Assembly: GCF_031846385.1 (NCBI RefSeq)
Contig: NZ_JAVRHV010000004.1
Coordinates: forward strand, 248,001-312,000
DNA length: 64,000 nucleotides
From: Urechidicola vernalis
GTDB lineage: Bacteria > Bacteroidota > Bacteroidia > Flavobacteriales > Flavobacteriaceae
Direction: 5' to 3'
This document shows, piece after piece, positions 43,707 through 52,609 of this stretch. Each line of letters opens with the position of its first letter. Within the stretch, counting starts at the first letter, position 1. Under the pieces are notes generated by a model. The model was not told where the DNA came from. It saw nothing but the letters and a program-made list of their open reading frames with translations, and ran no database searches. The position numbers and the translations under genes are program-made.

Positions 43707-43738
43707 AAAACTCAGCATTTAATTATGCTGAGTTTTTT
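43707..43738 (+). terminator. Intrinsic terminator after susD of module 1
   Basis: AAAACTCAGCAT and ATGCTGAGTTTT form a perfect 12-bp stem with a six-base loop followed by more T. It separates susCD from the VCBS lipoprotein gene, which then needs its own promoter or read-through. Confidence 0.92.
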
Positions 43739-43849
43739 TATGAAATAGAATCGCTATTTTTTCAAAATATCGTTTATAAATAAAGGCTCTAGAGGATTAA
43801 ATTTTGTATCTTTCTACCATCTTTTTTACTATAAATACATTGTTTTATT

Positions 43850-46800
43850 ATGAAAAAAATCACCCTGTTTACTTTTATTTCTTGCATTGCTTTTGCCTGT
43901 TCTTTAGATACTGATTATAAAGTTTTGAAAACAGTAGTGAAGGATGAAAATAAAAATTTAAAACAGTTTTCAGTAATGTCTGATACTGGAATAAATTTTG
44001 AAAATTTTATTGAGGAAACAAGAGATATGAATTTCCTGAATTTTGCAAATATTTATAATGGTGGAGGCGTGGCCGCAGCAGATTTTAATAATGACGGTTT
44101 GACAGATCTTTATTTTACCGCAAATCAAAAAAAAAATTCATTGTATTTAAATAAAGGGGATTTTAGTTTTGAGGATGTTACTAAAAATGCAGGTGTAGAT
44201 GATAAAGAGGGATGGACTACCGGAGTTTCTGTTGTTGATATTAATAATGACGGCTGGTTGGATATTTATGTATGCAAATCTGGAGTTGAATTTGGATCGG
44301 AGTCTATGGTCAATAAATTATTCATCAATCAAAAAGATAACAGCTTTAAGGAAATGGCCGAAACTTGGAAATTAAATGACCCAGGTTTTAGTACTCAATC
44401 TTATTTCTTTGACTTTGATAAAGATGGTGATCTGGATATGTATTTGGTAAATCATAGACCAGATTTTAATAATGCTGGAGGTTTGAACTTAGAAAATGAT
44501 GCTAAAGTATCGCAACTTAGTTCGGATAAGTTGTACAGGAATGAAGGGACTTTCTTTTCTGAAATTACACACGAGGCCGGAGTTGTAAATAAAGCCTGGG
44601 GTTTAAGTGCTTCAATTGGTGATTTTAATAATGATGGGTGGCCGGATGTGTATGTATGTAATGATTTTATATCTCCGGATATGTTGTACATCAATAACCA
44701 AAATGGAACTTTTACTAATGAAATTTTGGATGTTATGAATCACGTATCATTTAGTAGTATGGGATCAGATTATGCAGATATTGATAACGATTTACTCCCA
44801 GATTTGTTAGTGTTAGAAATGGCCGCAGAAGACCATGAAAGAAGTAAAAAGAACATGGCAACCATGAGTACAAGTAGTTTTAACTACATGGTAAAATCAG
44901 GCTATCATCACCAGTATATGATTAATACGTTACAAAAAAATCAAGGTAATGGCAAGTTTAGTGAAATAAGTCAATTAAGTGGATTGGCAAAAACTGATTG
45001 GAGTTGGGCACCATTGATTGCAGATTTTGATAATGATGGTTATAAGGATGTTTTTATTACAAATGGTATCTTGAAAGAAATGGGAGATCAGGATTTTAGA
45101 ACAAATATGGTGGAGAAATTTAATCAGCCTATCAAACCTACTTTTCAAGAAGTAACAGAAATGCTGTCGTCTACCAAATTAAGTAATTATGGATTTAAAA
45201 ATAATGGAGATTTAAGTTTCACCAATAAAACCAAAGATTGGGGCTTAGATATAAAGTCGAATTCTAATGGAGTGGCATATGCAGATCTTGATAATGATGG
45301 TGACTTGGATCTTATTGTAAACAATATCAATGAGAAGGCTCAGGTTTATAAGAACAATGATGCAAAAAACTTTATTCAATTTAAATTATCGGGTGATGAT
45401 AAAAATTCATTAGCGATTGGAACTAATATTTCTATTTCTACTGGTGCCCAAAAGCAAATGCAAGAGTTATACATGACCAGAGGATTTATATCATCTGTTC
45501 AAAATGTGTTAAATTTTGGTGTTGGTTCCAATGATATAATTGAAGAAGCAATAATAAACTGGCCAAATGGAAGCACAACAATTTTAAATGATTTAGCATC
45601 AAATCAAATAATTTCATTGGAAATGCCTGCTACAGCGAAGGCTGTTTCTAATGAGAAAGAAATTGAACGTATGTTTTTTGAACCTTCTCAGTCGACAAAA
45701 TTGGGAGTGTCTTACAGGCATACCGAAAGTAATTTTGACGATTTTCAGAAACAAATTTTATTACCCCATAGCCAATCTACAAACGGACCATTTATAGCAC
45801 AAGCAGATGTAAATAATGATGGATTTGAAGATTTTTATGTTGGGGGTGCTGCAGGACAAACAGGAGAATTATACATTCAATTAGAGAATGCTACTTTTAA
45901 GAAAAAGCAATCTAAGGCATGGATAAATGATAAAGACTATGAAGATTTAGGCGTTTTGTTTTTTGATGCGGATGGTGATAATGACCAAGATATATACGTA
46001 GTAAGTGGTAGTAGTGAATTTGAAGAATACAGTAATATGTTTCAAGATCGCTTGTATATTAATAATGGTGACGGCAGTTTTAATAAGAGTGTTAACATGC
46101 TTCCTAATATCAACTCAAGTGGACAAACAGTTGTTTCTTCTGATGTTGATAATGACGGAGATTTAGATTTGTTTGTGGGCGGACGTGTAATCCCGGATAA
46201 ATACCCTTTTGCACCAGAATCTCAACTTCTGATAAATGAGAATGGAAAATTTATAAATAAGACGAAGTCTTTAGCAGCAGAGATGAGAAATATAGGCATG
46301 GTAACAGATGCTGTTTTTACAGATTATGATAATGATGGAGATGATGACTTGATGGTAGTTGGAGAATGGATGCCGATTTCAATTTTTGAAAATAATTCGG
46401 GGAAATTTTCTTTAATTGAGAATAGTTTTTTGACTAATACAACAGGGTTGTGGTTTAGCATTGCAGCCAATGATATTGATAATGATGGTGATTCAGATTA
46501 TATAATTGGTAATCTTGGGTTGAATGCGAAATATAAAGTGAATGCTAAAAAGGAATTTCATATTTTTTGTGACGATTTTGATAATAATGGGACTTATGAT
46601 ATCGTACTTTCAAGTAATTATAATGGAAAGTTAGTTCCTTCTAGAGGAAAGGAGTGCTCCACGCAACAAATGCCATTTGTAAGTGATAAATTTCCGAGTT
46701 ATCAAGCATTTGCTCAAGCGAGTTTAGTTGATGTATATGGAGAGAAAAACTTAGATAATGCGCTTCATTATCAAGCAGATATTTTAGAAAGTATTCTTTT

Positions 46801-47146
46801 AGAGAATATTGGAGATGGTAAGTTTAAAATTAAAAAACTACCTATAGCTGCACAGTTTGCTCCAATTATGGGGATAGAGTTTTTAGATCTTGATAATGAT
46901 TCAGATGCCGAAATAATTTTGGTTGGTAATCATTATAATACAGAGGTTGAAACTGTGCGCTATGACGCCTCATTTGGTACGGTGTTAAAATATGATCACG
47001 GAGAATTTAGTGTTGTAAAACATGACAAATCAGGGTTTTTCAATAAAGGCAATGCAAAAGACATTATTGTACTTCAAAGTGAAAATGGACATTCAATACT
47101 TGTAAGTAACAATAATGAATCTTTAAGTGTGTTTAAATTGAATTAG
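43850..47146 (+). CDS. Giant VCBS/FG-GAP lipoprotein with central ASPIC-UnbV domain (module 1)
   Basis: The protein has 1098 residues. The lipobox in SCIAFACS predicts surface or periplasmic anchoring. Seven calcium-binding FG-GAP/VCBS repeats occur between about 78 and 500 (DFNNDGLTDLYF, DINNDGWLDIYV, DFDKDGDLDMYL and others), then an ASPIC/UnbV domain (about 510-580; GTNISISTGAQKQMQEL, INWPNGSTT), then seven more repeats from about 652 (DVNNDGFEDFYV ... DLDNDSDAEIIL). Such CRTAC1-like proteins often accompany SusCD pairs; the molecular role is unknown, probably calcium-stabilised ligand binding or scaffolding. Confidence 0.9.
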   Translation: MKKITLFTFISCIAFACSLDTDYKVLKTVVKDENKNLKQFSVMSDTGINFENFIEETRDMNFLNFANIYNGGGVAAADFNNDGLTDLYFTANQKKNSLYLNKGDFSFEDVTKNAGVDDKEGWTTGVSVVDINNDGWLDIYVCKSGVEFGSESMVNKLFINQKDNSFKEMAETWKLNDPGFSTQSYFFDFDKDGDLDMYLVNHRPDFNNAGGLNLENDAKVSQLSSDKLYRNEGTFFSEITHEAGVVNKAWGLSASIGDFNNDGWPDVYVCNDFISPDMLYINNQNGTFTNEILDVMNHVSFSSMGSDYADIDNDLLPDLLVLEMAAEDHERSKKNMATMSTSSFNYMVKSGYHHQYMINTLQKNQGNGKFSEISQLSGLAKTDWSWAPLIADFDNDGYKDVFITNGILKEMGDQDFRTNMVEKFNQPIKPTFQEVTEMLSSTKLSNYGFKNNGDLSFTNKTKDWGLDIKSNSNGVAYADLDNDGDLDLIVNNINEKAQVYKNNDAKNFIQFKLSGDDKNSLAIGTNISISTGAQKQMQELYMTRGFISSVQNVLNFGVGSNDIIEEAIINWPNGSTTILNDLASNQIISLEMPATAKAVSNEKEIERMFFEPSQSTKLGVSYRHTESNFDDFQKQILLPHSQSTNGPFIAQADVNNDGFEDFYVGGAAGQTGELYIQLENATFKKKQSKAWINDKDYEDLGVLFFDADGDNDQDIYVVSGSSEFEEYSNMFQDRLYINNGDGSFNKSVNMLPNINSSGQTVVSSDVDNDGDLDLFVGGRVIPDKYPFAPESQLLINENGKFINKTKSLAAEMRNIGMVTDAVFTDYDNDGDDDLMVVGEWMPISIFENNSGKFSLIENSFLTNTTGLWFSIAANDIDNDGDSDYIIGNLGLNAKYKVNAKKEFHIFCDDFDNNGTYDIVLSSNYNGKLVPSRGKECSTQQMPFVSDKFPSYQAFAQASLVDVYGEKNLDNALHYQADILESILLENIGDGKFKIKKLPIAAQFAPIMGIEFLDLDNDSDAEIILVGNHYNTEVETVRYDASFGTVLKYDHGEFSVVKHDKSGFFNKGNAKDIIVLQSENGHSILVSNNNESLSVFKLN

Positions 47147-47222
47147 CAAAATTCCATTTTTCAGACAAGGTTATTTTAGTTTCTTAACTATTCTTGTAAA
47201 GAATAAAATTGCGATTTTTATA

Positions 47223-47246
47223 AGGTATTCTATGAGGTATTCTATA
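47223..47246. repeat. 12-bp tandem duplication
   Basis: AGGTATTCTATG is followed directly by AGGTATTCTATA. Two copies only; it could be a regulator's direct-repeat site or a slippage product. Confidence 0.6.
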
Positions 47247-47416
47247 AAGTTTTAGTTGAAAAATTTATTTCTGCTAAAATTTAAGTCTAATAATTAAACA
47301 AATTGTAATAAATATTCCATTATCTCTTAGTAATTTATTTTATTTCAAAGAAAAGGGAATAAAAACTTATTTATTCATAATCTTAAGCCTTTATAAAGTA
47401 GTTGGAGCTCTGTGTG

Positions 47417-47432
47417 ACGAAAACGTTTTCGT
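47417..47432. promoter_or_regulatory. Perfect LacI-type operator palindrome
   Basis: ACGAAAACGTTTTCGT is a perfect 16-bp palindrome with the central CG of LacI/GalR-family operators. The likely binder is the LacI regulator encoded at 32.6-33.6 kb, which would tie the second SusCD module to the oxidoreductase operon. Confidence 0.65.
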
Positions 47433-47739
47433 ATGTTTTACTGATGATTTATGTTAATTTAACTATAAATTGTCATCGAAAATTAACTTTAAATTAACTG
47501 TAAACTCTACTAAATTAACTTTTTAAATCACCTTTTTTTGTAATATTCCTATAGTTAATGCGGCCTGCGCTCTTTACAGAGTTCTTGTTGTTTGTCGATA
47601 AAATTGATGCTTATGTCGGAGGATTTTGTCGTTTATGGGATTGTACCAATACCTTGGCCTTTGAAAGTTAACTTAAATTGTGTTTAAATGATTTCAAGTC
47701 AATTTTTTTAACTAAAAAATTAATTAAAATTAACTAAGT

Positions 47740-50700
47740 ATGAAAAACAATTTACTAAAGAAAATGTTTTTTGTTGCAATTATGCTCACTGGTAGTGTCA
47801 TATTTGCGCAAACTGTTACTGGTACAATTTCGGACGCTAACGGTCCGCTACCAGGAGCAAACATTGTGGTTAAAGGAACCACGAACGGAGTAGATGCTGA
47901 TTTTGATGGGAATTTTACATTGGATAATGTAGCATCGGACGCAGTATTAGTTGTTAGTTTTTTGGGGTATCTAACCCAAGAAATTAATGTAGCTGGGCAA
48001 TCAGTTATTAACGTAACATTAGCGGAAGACGCAAATGAATTAGATGAGGTGGTAGTATTTGGATATACTGCTCAAACTAGAGGAGATGTAACAGGATCTG
48101 TTGCTTCAGTAGACATGGAAGAGGCTTTACAAGCACCAACCGTGAATGCTGCAGAGGCGTTACAAGGTAGGGTAACTGGTGTAACTGTTGTAACAAATGG
48201 TTCTCCAGGTTCAGCACCAAAGATTAATATTCGTGGTTTTGGTACTAGTAACAATACAAACCCATTGTATATTATTGATGGTGTTCAAACGGATGACCCA
48301 AACACTTTAAATAACATTAACCCTGCTGATATTGAGCAGATGAACGTTTTAAAGGATGGGGCAGCGGCTATTTATGGAGCACGAGCAAGTAATGGTGTTG
48401 TTGTAATTACGACTAAAGGTGGTGGCTACAATATGGCATCAGCAAAGGTTTCTTTAGATATGTATACTGGTTTTTCTGAAATAGCAAACTCTCCAAGTGT
48501 TTTAAATGCACAACAACATGCTGATGTATTACTACAAAGTTATTTAAATGATGGTGTAGATACTACACATGGTCAGTACGATCCATCAGGAACAGGTAAT
48601 TATACAGTTCCTTCTTCAATTTTAGGATATAGAAGAGTTGTTTCTTACGACCCTATTGTATTTAGTGATGCTTTTAATGCAACAACTGAAGCAAATGGAA
48701 CTGATTGGTTAGATGCTATTACTAGAACAGCACCAACTTCTAATGTTTCATTGTCTGTTCAAAACGGTAATGAGTCTGGTAAATATTTCATGTCTGTTTC
48801 TTATTTAAATAGAGATGGTGTTATGAATCATACTGGATTTGAAAGAGCAAGTACGCGTTTGAATTCAGAATTTAAAGTGAAAGAAAAATTAAGAATTGGA
48901 GAGCATATCAATATTTCTTATTCTAATACTTTAAGCGGTTCTGGTGAAGCGATTGAAAATTCTTTCAGAATGACACCTCTTTTGCCAGTTAGAGATGACG
49001 ATGGTAATTTTACGGGTGTTGCAGCCCCGGACCTTGGAAACACAAGAAACCCAGCAGCGCAATTATACAGATCTAAAGATAACTATAACAAGCGTTATGC
49101 AGTATTTGGAGATGTTTACCTTTCTTACGATATTTTAGATGAGTTAACATTTAAAACAACGTTGGCGGGTGGATTTAATACTTTTGATAGTAGAGCATTT
49201 ACGTATTTAGATCCTGAGCATGGTGAGCCAATTTCTACAAACACATTAGCTGAGCAAGATCAAACTGCTTGGAACTGGGCTTGGACTAATACTTTAAACT
49301 ACAATAAGTCATTCGGAGATCACTCAATTAATGCTTTGATCGGTATAGAAGCTTTAAAAAATGAAAGTAAAGGAAAAGGAGTTTCGAGAACAGGATATTT
49401 ATTTGAAGATCCAGACTTTTATTTATTAAATAATGGTTCAGGTGCTCCTAACGTAGATTATGCATATGCAGGATGGGATTCACTTTGGTCAATCTTTGGT
49501 ACTGCAAACTATTCTTATAAAGATAAATATTACTTTACAGGAACATTGCGTAGAGATACTTCTTCTAGATTTAAAGGAGACAATCAATCAGATATCTTCC
49601 CATCATTTAGTGGAGGTTGGGTATTGAGTAAGGAAGACTTTTATCCAGAAGATGCTTTCGTTGGAAGAATAAAAGTAAAAGCTTCTTGGGGAGAATTAGG
49701 TAACCAAACGTTACCAGCAAGTAACCCTACAATTAATATCTCAAGTTTGAATGAAGGCTTAGCGAATTATGCATTTAATGGAAATGCTAGTAGTATCGCT
49801 ACTGGAGCATTGTTATCACAAGTTGGTAACCCTGATTTAGTTTGGGAAACATCTGTTGCTACAAACTTTGGTGTAGATTTATCTATGTTAGATAGTAAAA
49901 TTGGAGTTGGTTTAGAGTTCTACCAAATTAAAACAAAGGACCTTATTACAAGAGATTTTGGACTAATTAATTCTACAGCTATTGATGCTGGAGCGCCATT
50001 GGTGAATTTAGGAGATGTTAAAAACACAGGTTTCGATTTAGCGCTTAGCTATGGAGATGAAACCGATGGAGGATTCTCTTATAACCTTAGTGCAAATATC
50101 TCTAGTTACAAGAATGAAGTTACTGCGTTGATCGACGGTGCACCAGTTGCGGGTAGAGGAGATCTTAGAAACGGAGCAGTAACAAGAACTGAAGTAGGAG
50201 GAGAAATGTCTTATTTCTACGGACGTCAAGTTGCTGGATTAGATTCAAACGGAAGAATGGAATTTGTTGATGTAAACGGTGACGGTGTTGTAAATGATGA
50301 TGATAGAACAAATATAGGTTCTCCACATCCAGATTTTACATATGGATTAAATGCTAATTTAGCATACAAAGGATTTGATGCACAGTTATTCTTTACAGGG
50401 TCTCAAGGAAATGATATCTATAACTACAATAAAGTATTTACAGATTTCGGATATTTCTTTAAAGGAAACAGAAGTACTAGAGTGTTAGATGCATGGACAC
50501 CTTCAAATACGAATACAAATATTCCAGCATTAACATCTTCTTATCCATTAGAAGAGTCTTCTTCGAATTCATATTTTGTTGAAGATGGATCTTACTTTAG
50601 ATTAAAGAACTTGCAAATTGGATATACATTACCTGAAAATATTTCAGGAAAAATAAGTTCAGAGTCTATTCGTTTTTATGTACAGGCTACAAACTTGTTT

Positions 50701-50826
50701 ACAATTACTGATTATAGCGGTTTTGACCCAGAAGTTGTTGCTTATGACAATTTAAGTTTAGGTGTAGACAGTCGTTTATATCCAAACTCTCAAATATTTA
50801 CTTTAGGTGCTAATATTAAATTTTAA
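47740..50826 (+). CDS. SusC/RagA-family TonB-dependent outer-membrane transporter (module 2)
   Basis: The protein has 1028 residues. It has the same layout as the first SusC: signal peptide (1-23), carboxypeptidase-regulatory-like domain (GTISDANGPLPGANIVVKGT), TonB box ELDEVVVFGY, plug (EALQGRVTGVTVV, INIRGFGTSN, PLYIIDGVQTDDP, MNVLKDGAAAIYGARASNGVV) and a barrel ending in IFTLGANIKF. Plug and barrel differ substantially from the first SusC, so it should take a different ligand. Its SusD partner starts three bases after the stop. Confidence 0.96.
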   Translation: MKNNLLKKMFFVAIMLTGSVIFAQTVTGTISDANGPLPGANIVVKGTTNGVDADFDGNFTLDNVASDAVLVVSFLGYLTQEINVAGQSVINVTLAEDANELDEVVVFGYTAQTRGDVTGSVASVDMEEALQAPTVNAAEALQGRVTGVTVVTNGSPGSAPKINIRGFGTSNNTNPLYIIDGVQTDDPNTLNNINPADIEQMNVLKDGAAAIYGARASNGVVVITTKGGGYNMASAKVSLDMYTGFSEIANSPSVLNAQQHADVLLQSYLNDGVDTTHGQYDPSGTGNYTVPSSILGYRRVVSYDPIVFSDAFNATTEANGTDWLDAITRTAPTSNVSLSVQNGNESGKYFMSVSYLNRDGVMNHTGFERASTRLNSEFKVKEKLRIGEHINISYSNTLSGSGEAIENSFRMTPLLPVRDDDGNFTGVAAPDLGNTRNPAAQLYRSKDNYNKRYAVFGDVYLSYDILDELTFKTTLAGGFNTFDSRAFTYLDPEHGEPISTNTLAEQDQTAWNWAWTNTLNYNKSFGDHSINALIGIEALKNESKGKGVSRTGYLFEDPDFYLLNNGSGAPNVDYAYAGWDSLWSIFGTANYSYKDKYYFTGTLRRDTSSRFKGDNQSDIFPSFSGGWVLSKEDFYPEDAFVGRIKVKASWGELGNQTLPASNPTINISSLNEGLANYAFNGNASSIATGALLSQVGNPDLVWETSVATNFGVDLSMLDSKIGVGLEFYQIKTKDLITRDFGLINSTAIDAGAPLVNLGDVKNTGFDLALSYGDETDGGFSYNLSANISSYKNEVTALIDGAPVAGRGDLRNGAVTRTEVGGEMSYFYGRQVAGLDSNGRMEFVDVNGDGVVNDDDRTNIGSPHPDFTYGLNANLAYKGFDAQLFFTGSQGNDIYNYNKVFTDFGYFFKGNRSTRVLDAWTPSNTNTNIPALTSSYPLEESSSNSYFVEDGSYFRLKNLQIGYTLPENISGKISSESIRFYVQATNLFTITDYSGFDPEVVAYDNLSLGVDSRLYPNSQIFTLGANIKF

Positions 50827-50829
50827 AAA

Positions 50830-52518
50830 ATGAAAAAAGGATTAATATATGTTGCATTGCTTTTCGGAGTTTTAGCATGTAGCGATGAATTTACTCAGTC
50901 TCCAGCAGTTGGAGCATTGAGTGATGAGGCTCTTAAAAATGAAACCGGAGTTAATTTATTATTAACTGGTGCGTATTCAACTTTAGATGGCCAAAGAGCG
51001 AATGGATTTGGAAATGGCTGGTCTGTTTCTGGAGATAACTGGATTTATGATGTCGTTTCTGATGATGCTCACAAAGGGTCTACAGATGATGATCAAGCAG
51101 ATTTAAAAGAAGTTGAATTATTCAACTGGGCAACTGGTAATGGATATTTCTATGGTAAGTGGGGAGTAATTTTCGCTGGTATCAATAGAGCAAATGCCGT
51201 AATTGCGTTAATTGCAACTATTGAAGAAGGAGATTTTTCTGCTCAATTAGCAGAAGCAAGATTCTTAAGAGGACATTTTAACTTTGAGTTACAAAAGGCT
51301 TGGGGTAATGTACCTTATATTTCAGATGAAAATTATGCTGCTACAGAATTTAATCAACCAAACCCTGGACCAATTTGGGATCAGATTGAGGCGGATTTTA
51401 AATATGCTTTAGATAATTTACCAGATACTCAAGATGTGTACGGTAGACCAACTACTTGGACAGCTACGGCCTTTTTAGGAAAAGCACACTTGTATCAACA
51501 AGAATGGACAGATGCTTTAACGTATTTAGAGACTGTGATTAATTTAGGTCCTTATTCTTTAATGCCAGACTATGTAGATAACTTTAGATTGGCTGGAGAT
51601 AACAGTACTGAGTCTATTTTCTCTATTCAGTTTGCTGCCGATTCTGGACAATCTTATAATGGTAATTCAGGTGGGGCATTGAACTTCCCTAACCCAGGGC
51701 CATTCGGTTCTTGTTGTGGGTTCTATCAGCCAACACAGGATTTACTAAATGCATTTCAAACGACTGCTGGAGGTACACCTTTATTAGATACTTATAATCA
51801 AACGGATGTAACTAGTGATTATGGAATTAACAGTGATGAAACGTTTACACCATTTGCAGGAAACTTAGATCCACGTGCTGATTATACAGTTGGTCGTAGA
51901 GGAATTGACTACAACGGATATGGTGAGCATATTGGAAAAGATTGGATTAGAGCAGGATTCTCTGATATTTCTGGACCTTATTTACCAAAGAAAAATGTGT
52001 ATTGGGATGGAGAATCAGATAACCAAGCAACAGGTGGTTGGGGACAACAATTATCTGGTATTAACTACCACATTATGCGTTATGCGGATGTATTGTTAAT
52101 GGCAGCAGAAGCAGAAGTTGAATCAGGAGGAAGTTTAGCTAACGCCTTAACTTATGTAAATAGAGTTAGAGAAAGAGCTAAGAACTCGAACTACATGCAG
52201 GCAACTGATGGTTCTGGTGATGCGGCAACTTATGTTATTCAACCATATGCTTCATTCCCAGATGCAGACTTTGCAAGAAAAGCAGTTCGTTTTGAGCGTC
52301 GTATAGAATTAGGTATGGAAGGTCATAGATTATTCGATATCAGAAGATGGGGTAACTCAGTTCAGCATATGAATGATTACTTCACTAATGAAGCTCGTAC
52401 AATTACAAATTTTGGAACAAAAGTAAATGCGTATACTTCTACGTTTGATTTATTTCCAATTCCAATTTCTGCAATTGATTTAAGTGGCGGAATTTTGACA
52501 CAAAACCCTGGTTACTAA
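50830..52518 (+). CDS. SusD/RagB-family lipoprotein (module 2)
   Basis: The protein has 562 residues. Lipobox LFGVLACS; the TPR-type N-terminal part (VNLLLTGAYSTLDG, ARFLRGHFNFELQKAWG, TATAFLGKAHLYQQEW) and the canonical C-terminal signature FERRIELGMEGHRLFDIRRWG identify a classical RagB/SusD protein, in contrast to the SusD-like_2 protein of module 1. It is the surface substrate-binding partner of the second SusC. A strong terminator follows. Confidence 0.95.
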   Translation: MKKGLIYVALLFGVLACSDEFTQSPAVGALSDEALKNETGVNLLLTGAYSTLDGQRANGFGNGWSVSGDNWIYDVVSDDAHKGSTDDDQADLKEVELFNWATGNGYFYGKWGVIFAGINRANAVIALIATIEEGDFSAQLAEARFLRGHFNFELQKAWGNVPYISDENYAATEFNQPNPGPIWDQIEADFKYALDNLPDTQDVYGRPTTWTATAFLGKAHLYQQEWTDALTYLETVINLGPYSLMPDYVDNFRLAGDNSTESIFSIQFAADSGQSYNGNSGGALNFPNPGPFGSCCGFYQPTQDLLNAFQTTAGGTPLLDTYNQTDVTSDYGINSDETFTPFAGNLDPRADYTVGRRGIDYNGYGEHIGKDWIRAGFSDISGPYLPKKNVYWDGESDNQATGGWGQQLSGINYHIMRYADVLLMAAEAEVESGGSLANALTYVNRVRERAKNSNYMQATDGSGDAATYVIQPYASFPDADFARKAVRFERRIELGMEGHRLFDIRRWGNSVQHMNDYFTNEARTITNFGTKVNAYTSTFDLFPIPISAIDLSGGILTQNPGY

Positions 52519-52545
52519 TTTGAATTAATGACTAAATATTGAAGG

Positions 52546-52575
52546 ACGGGGCATATTTTTGCCCCGTTTTTTTTT
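52546..52575 (+). terminator. Intrinsic terminator after susD of module 2
   Basis: ACGGGGC (52546-52552) and GCCCCGT (52561-52567) form a GC-rich stem followed by nine T, just as a terminator separates susCD from the VCBS gene in module 1. Confidence 0.93.
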
Positions 52576-52609
52576 ACTTTTATACCCATAATATTATTAC
52601 TCTTTTTTA

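Larger units (their letters stand above)
47147..47739. other. Intergenic control region before second susC
   Basis: This 593-base AT-rich region contains a 12-base tandem duplication (AGGTATTCTATG/A, 47223-47246), a perfect LacI-type palindrome (47417-47432) about 310 bases upstream of susC, and a leader of about 30 bases just before the ATG shared with the first susC. There is no open frame worth calling. The long distance from operator to start suggests a long 5' untranslated leader or an additional promoter. Confidence 0.6.
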
